Origin: Crotophaga sulcirostris
Taxonomy: Eukaryota > Chordata > Aves > Cuculiformes > Crotophagidae
Direction: 5' to 3'
Length of the DNA: 64,000 nucleotides
Assembly: GCA_013397455.1 (NCBI GenBank)
Contig: VYZB01000195.1
Location: 70,341-134,340 of the forward strand
Part shown: positions 61,801 through 64,000 of the stretch, in pieces
How positions within the stretch are numbered: position 1 is the stretch's first letter
Layout of the letters: the number at the start of each line of letters is the position of its first letter
Notes under the pieces: model-generated
Databases searched by the model: none
Seen by the model: the letters and a program-made list of their open reading frames with translations, nothing else
What the model was told of the DNA's origin: nothing
Translations under genes and position numbers: made by a program

Positions 61801-64000
61801 GCCAGTGTAAAATTCACAGACACTTTTACCGCAGCTGTTATATTTGAGAGCAGTTTGGCCCACAAAGTTGTTCTGGTTTGTATGTGGGGGTTTTTGTGAT
61901 AATGGAAAGCCTGGATGTTGCACTCTGACCCAGAGTAGGTTGAAGAAGCAGAAAATGACAGGATTATAGGTCAAGATGGACAAATTTTATCACAGAGCTA
62001 CTGCTGGGAGAAGGCAGGATACATTAGGCAAGTTGAAGGTGCATCTTATATTACGGTGGTGTCTTGAAATGCCAATATAAACAAGGTAAGTAGGGCTGCC
62101 AAAAAACAATTTTCTCCTTTATTATTATACTTTTTCAATCCTAATTAATTTTTTTTTTTAAATGTGGCTAATGGCCTATAGCTATGGGATGGGAAGATAG
62201 GGCTGAGATAATGGGAACATCATTATAAAAAGAAAAATGCTGTGTAAAAAGGTAAGATAGTAAAGGTGAAGCACATTTAGCACAGTTACTTTTCAGTACC
62301 CATTACCTGCAAGCTAGTAAGATGGGTCTTGACTGGTTCTCCCAGGAACTTTGGCAGCTTTCTTCTTTTCTGTTTTGAGAGAAACAAGAGTCTGTACTGA
62401 GAGAACTGGGTTGGGCTGGGCTGCAAACACTAGGCTGTCACAGCCACACTCCGGAAGGGGGGCTTGAAAGTCAGGACACAGTGGCCTTGGTGATATCTTG
62501 GGCTTTGAGACACTTACACAGGGGTTTCACTAACTGCACCTGCACTTGGAGCCCATGAACCTCTGGGCTCTGCTGCTGACCCCCAGTAACCACTGACTTG
62601 CTCTGGAAGGGAGCAGGTTGGTAGCTGCAGCGCAGCAGGGCAGCCTGGGAATATCCACGCCAGCCATAAACAAGTTAAACTGGATGTCTGAAGCATTCAT
62701 CACATGGCATCAGGGCTCTCCTAGTGGGTTCATTTGCCTTTTGCAAAAACAGAAAATTTGGCCACATGCAGCTCTAAGCCACAAAACTGCGTTGCTTCCA
62801 CTTATTCTGGCCCGTCCTCAGCACACTTAAAAGCTCCCCGACTTAATAACTGTTAATAACCACTGGGGACCAAAGGAAGCTTTGACTCCTCTTTAGTGAC
62901 TATATTACTTCATCTATTGCCAGTACTAGTACAGCATCTCCTGAGTAGGAGCCAACAGAGAACACATGTATTTTAAATCCCTTCCAGAGCAAAGATTTCA
63001 GAAAGAAAGTTCAGTGCATAAGTTTCAAATAATGCTGAGCAGCCAAAAAAAGAAAAAATTCATAGTTCCTGTTGGACACATTGAACAAATCTAGAGGTGT
63101 TTATGTCCTCACTGCTACAAAATGTTTTTTTCCTTCTTAAGTGCGGTACCTGGTTGACCCAAAGCATATTTTCAAAGTACTTTTGCCTCTAGCTTTCCCT
63201 TGCCTGCCCTGCCCCTCTGTGTACCCAGTAGCAGGGTAGCTCCTGCCAGCAGCGACAGCAATGCTCTCCAGCCTTCTTATTCAATTTTGTGAGTAGCTTT
63301 AAATCAGTTTGTTTTCTGTCCCAAGCCTGCAGACACGATATTGGCTCTATGTTGCCCAAGTCTGCCTGTAGAAATACTCTCTGCAGGAAGGCTGCTTCCA
63401 GATGAGGTGAAGATCAGATCCAGCTGAATATTCAGATTACTTGATAGTGCTAGAGGATAAAATTTCTTTTTTTATATCATAAGGAATCTTGCTAATATCT
63501 GAGATACCTATGATTGAGCACATTTTAAAAAAAAAAAAAAAAAAAGAAAGAAATGCTTTATACAATGCAGGTTTTTTTCTCAAAGCAAACAACTAATTGT
63601 ATGTGTGATCACTCTGGAGTGTGCAGTTTAAAAAAAAGGAACCTAAATAACTGTTACTTCCTCAACAGTGTAGTCTTGTGAATAACGAGAAGGACCTATT
63701 CATTATTTGTCTCCAAATATATCTCCTCTCAAATGATTCTTCTGTTTGGGGGAATCCCTATTAATAGAGACCAAGGAAAATAATGTCATCTTTGTCTCTT
63801 TCTAAGACATGTCCTCATTGTGTTTTGGACAATGGGGTCATTTATGCTGATGAGGTAACTTGTTCTGAATCCTGAAAATGCAATTTCAGATGAACTGTGA
63901 GTAGTTTTACTAGTTGTTGAAATGTCTTTGCTACATTTTACAATAGGCAGCATTCTAACATTGGTGTAAACAGCAGCTTAGGCATCTGTACACTGCCTTG
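61801..64000. other. Non-coding sequence
   Basis: No gene is supported. An A19 run followed by GAAAGAAA lies at 63527-63553, with no recognisable retrocopy 5' of it. A T10-A3 run lies near 62151-62163. A GC-richer patch at about 62400-62660 holds only chance frames of 60-70 codons. Confidence 0.6.
63527..63545. repeat. A19 homopolymer
   Basis: Nineteen consecutive A, followed by a short GAAAGAAA extension. It could be a mononucleotide microsatellite or a retrotransposon tail. The 150 bases upstream do not match a family I know. Confidence 0.9.

Noticed and set aside
61531..61983. 150-codon minus-strand open frame
   Set aside because: It spans the 67-bp tandem duplication, which repeats the same peptide segment in shifted frames; there is no domain, and the length is close to chance expectation.
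63527..63553. A19 run as possible tail of a processed retrocopy
   Set aside because: No recognisable coding or RNA gene sequence upstream and no target-site duplication could be seen; CR1, the main avian LINE, does not leave poly(A) tails.

Overview
The window is 64 kb of AT-rich vertebrate nuclear DNA and is most likely avian. The main evidence is a CR1 LINE 3' end at about 8588-8697, closing with the ATTCTATGATTCCATGATT-type terminal repeat typical of bird CR1, plus two older CR1 coding fragments (27295-27418 minus, 53205-53425 plus). Interspersed repeats are few. The other repeats I recognise are very old: MIR-like CORE-SINE relics and short fold-back elements of a kind seen in sauropsid genomes. 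I found no bacterial, phage or organellar features, no CRISPR, no rRNA or tRNA gene, and no viral gene.

I could not support any protein-coding gene. The longest open frames (about 125-153 codons) lie in GC-rich or repeat-derived sequence, overlap other frames on both strands, or are of a length expected by chance in 64 kb read in six frames. None shows a recognisable domain except a decayed CR1 reverse-transcriptase tail. The window is therefore either intergenic (gene-desert-like) or part of a very large intron.

Region by region: 1-6235 is ordinary non-coding DNA with small simple repeats. 6236-6900 is a GC-rich patch of unknown origin. 6901-14185 is non-coding with one clear CR1 3' end. 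14190-14345 is a possible regulatory element. 14346-41351 is mostly featureless and carries ancient MIR-like, CR1 and fold-back relics. 41352-41411 is a 60-N assembly gap. 48420-48690, 52540-52760, 54600-57060 and 59220-59520 look like conserved-type non-coding regulatory sequence, with intact, clustered homeodomain, POU octamer, SOX and MEIS/TGIF-type motifs. 61667-61800 is an exact 67-bp tandem duplication.

The most interesting part is 54.6-57.1 kb. It holds a perfect 19-bp palindrome of two inward-facing SOX-type sites, several octamer sites, and a CpG-dense block in otherwise CpG-poor sequence. My working interpretation is a developmental enhancer cluster near a transcription-factor gene outside the window. 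This is inferred from motif content alone, because I could not align the sequence to other species, and I do not know which gene it would control.
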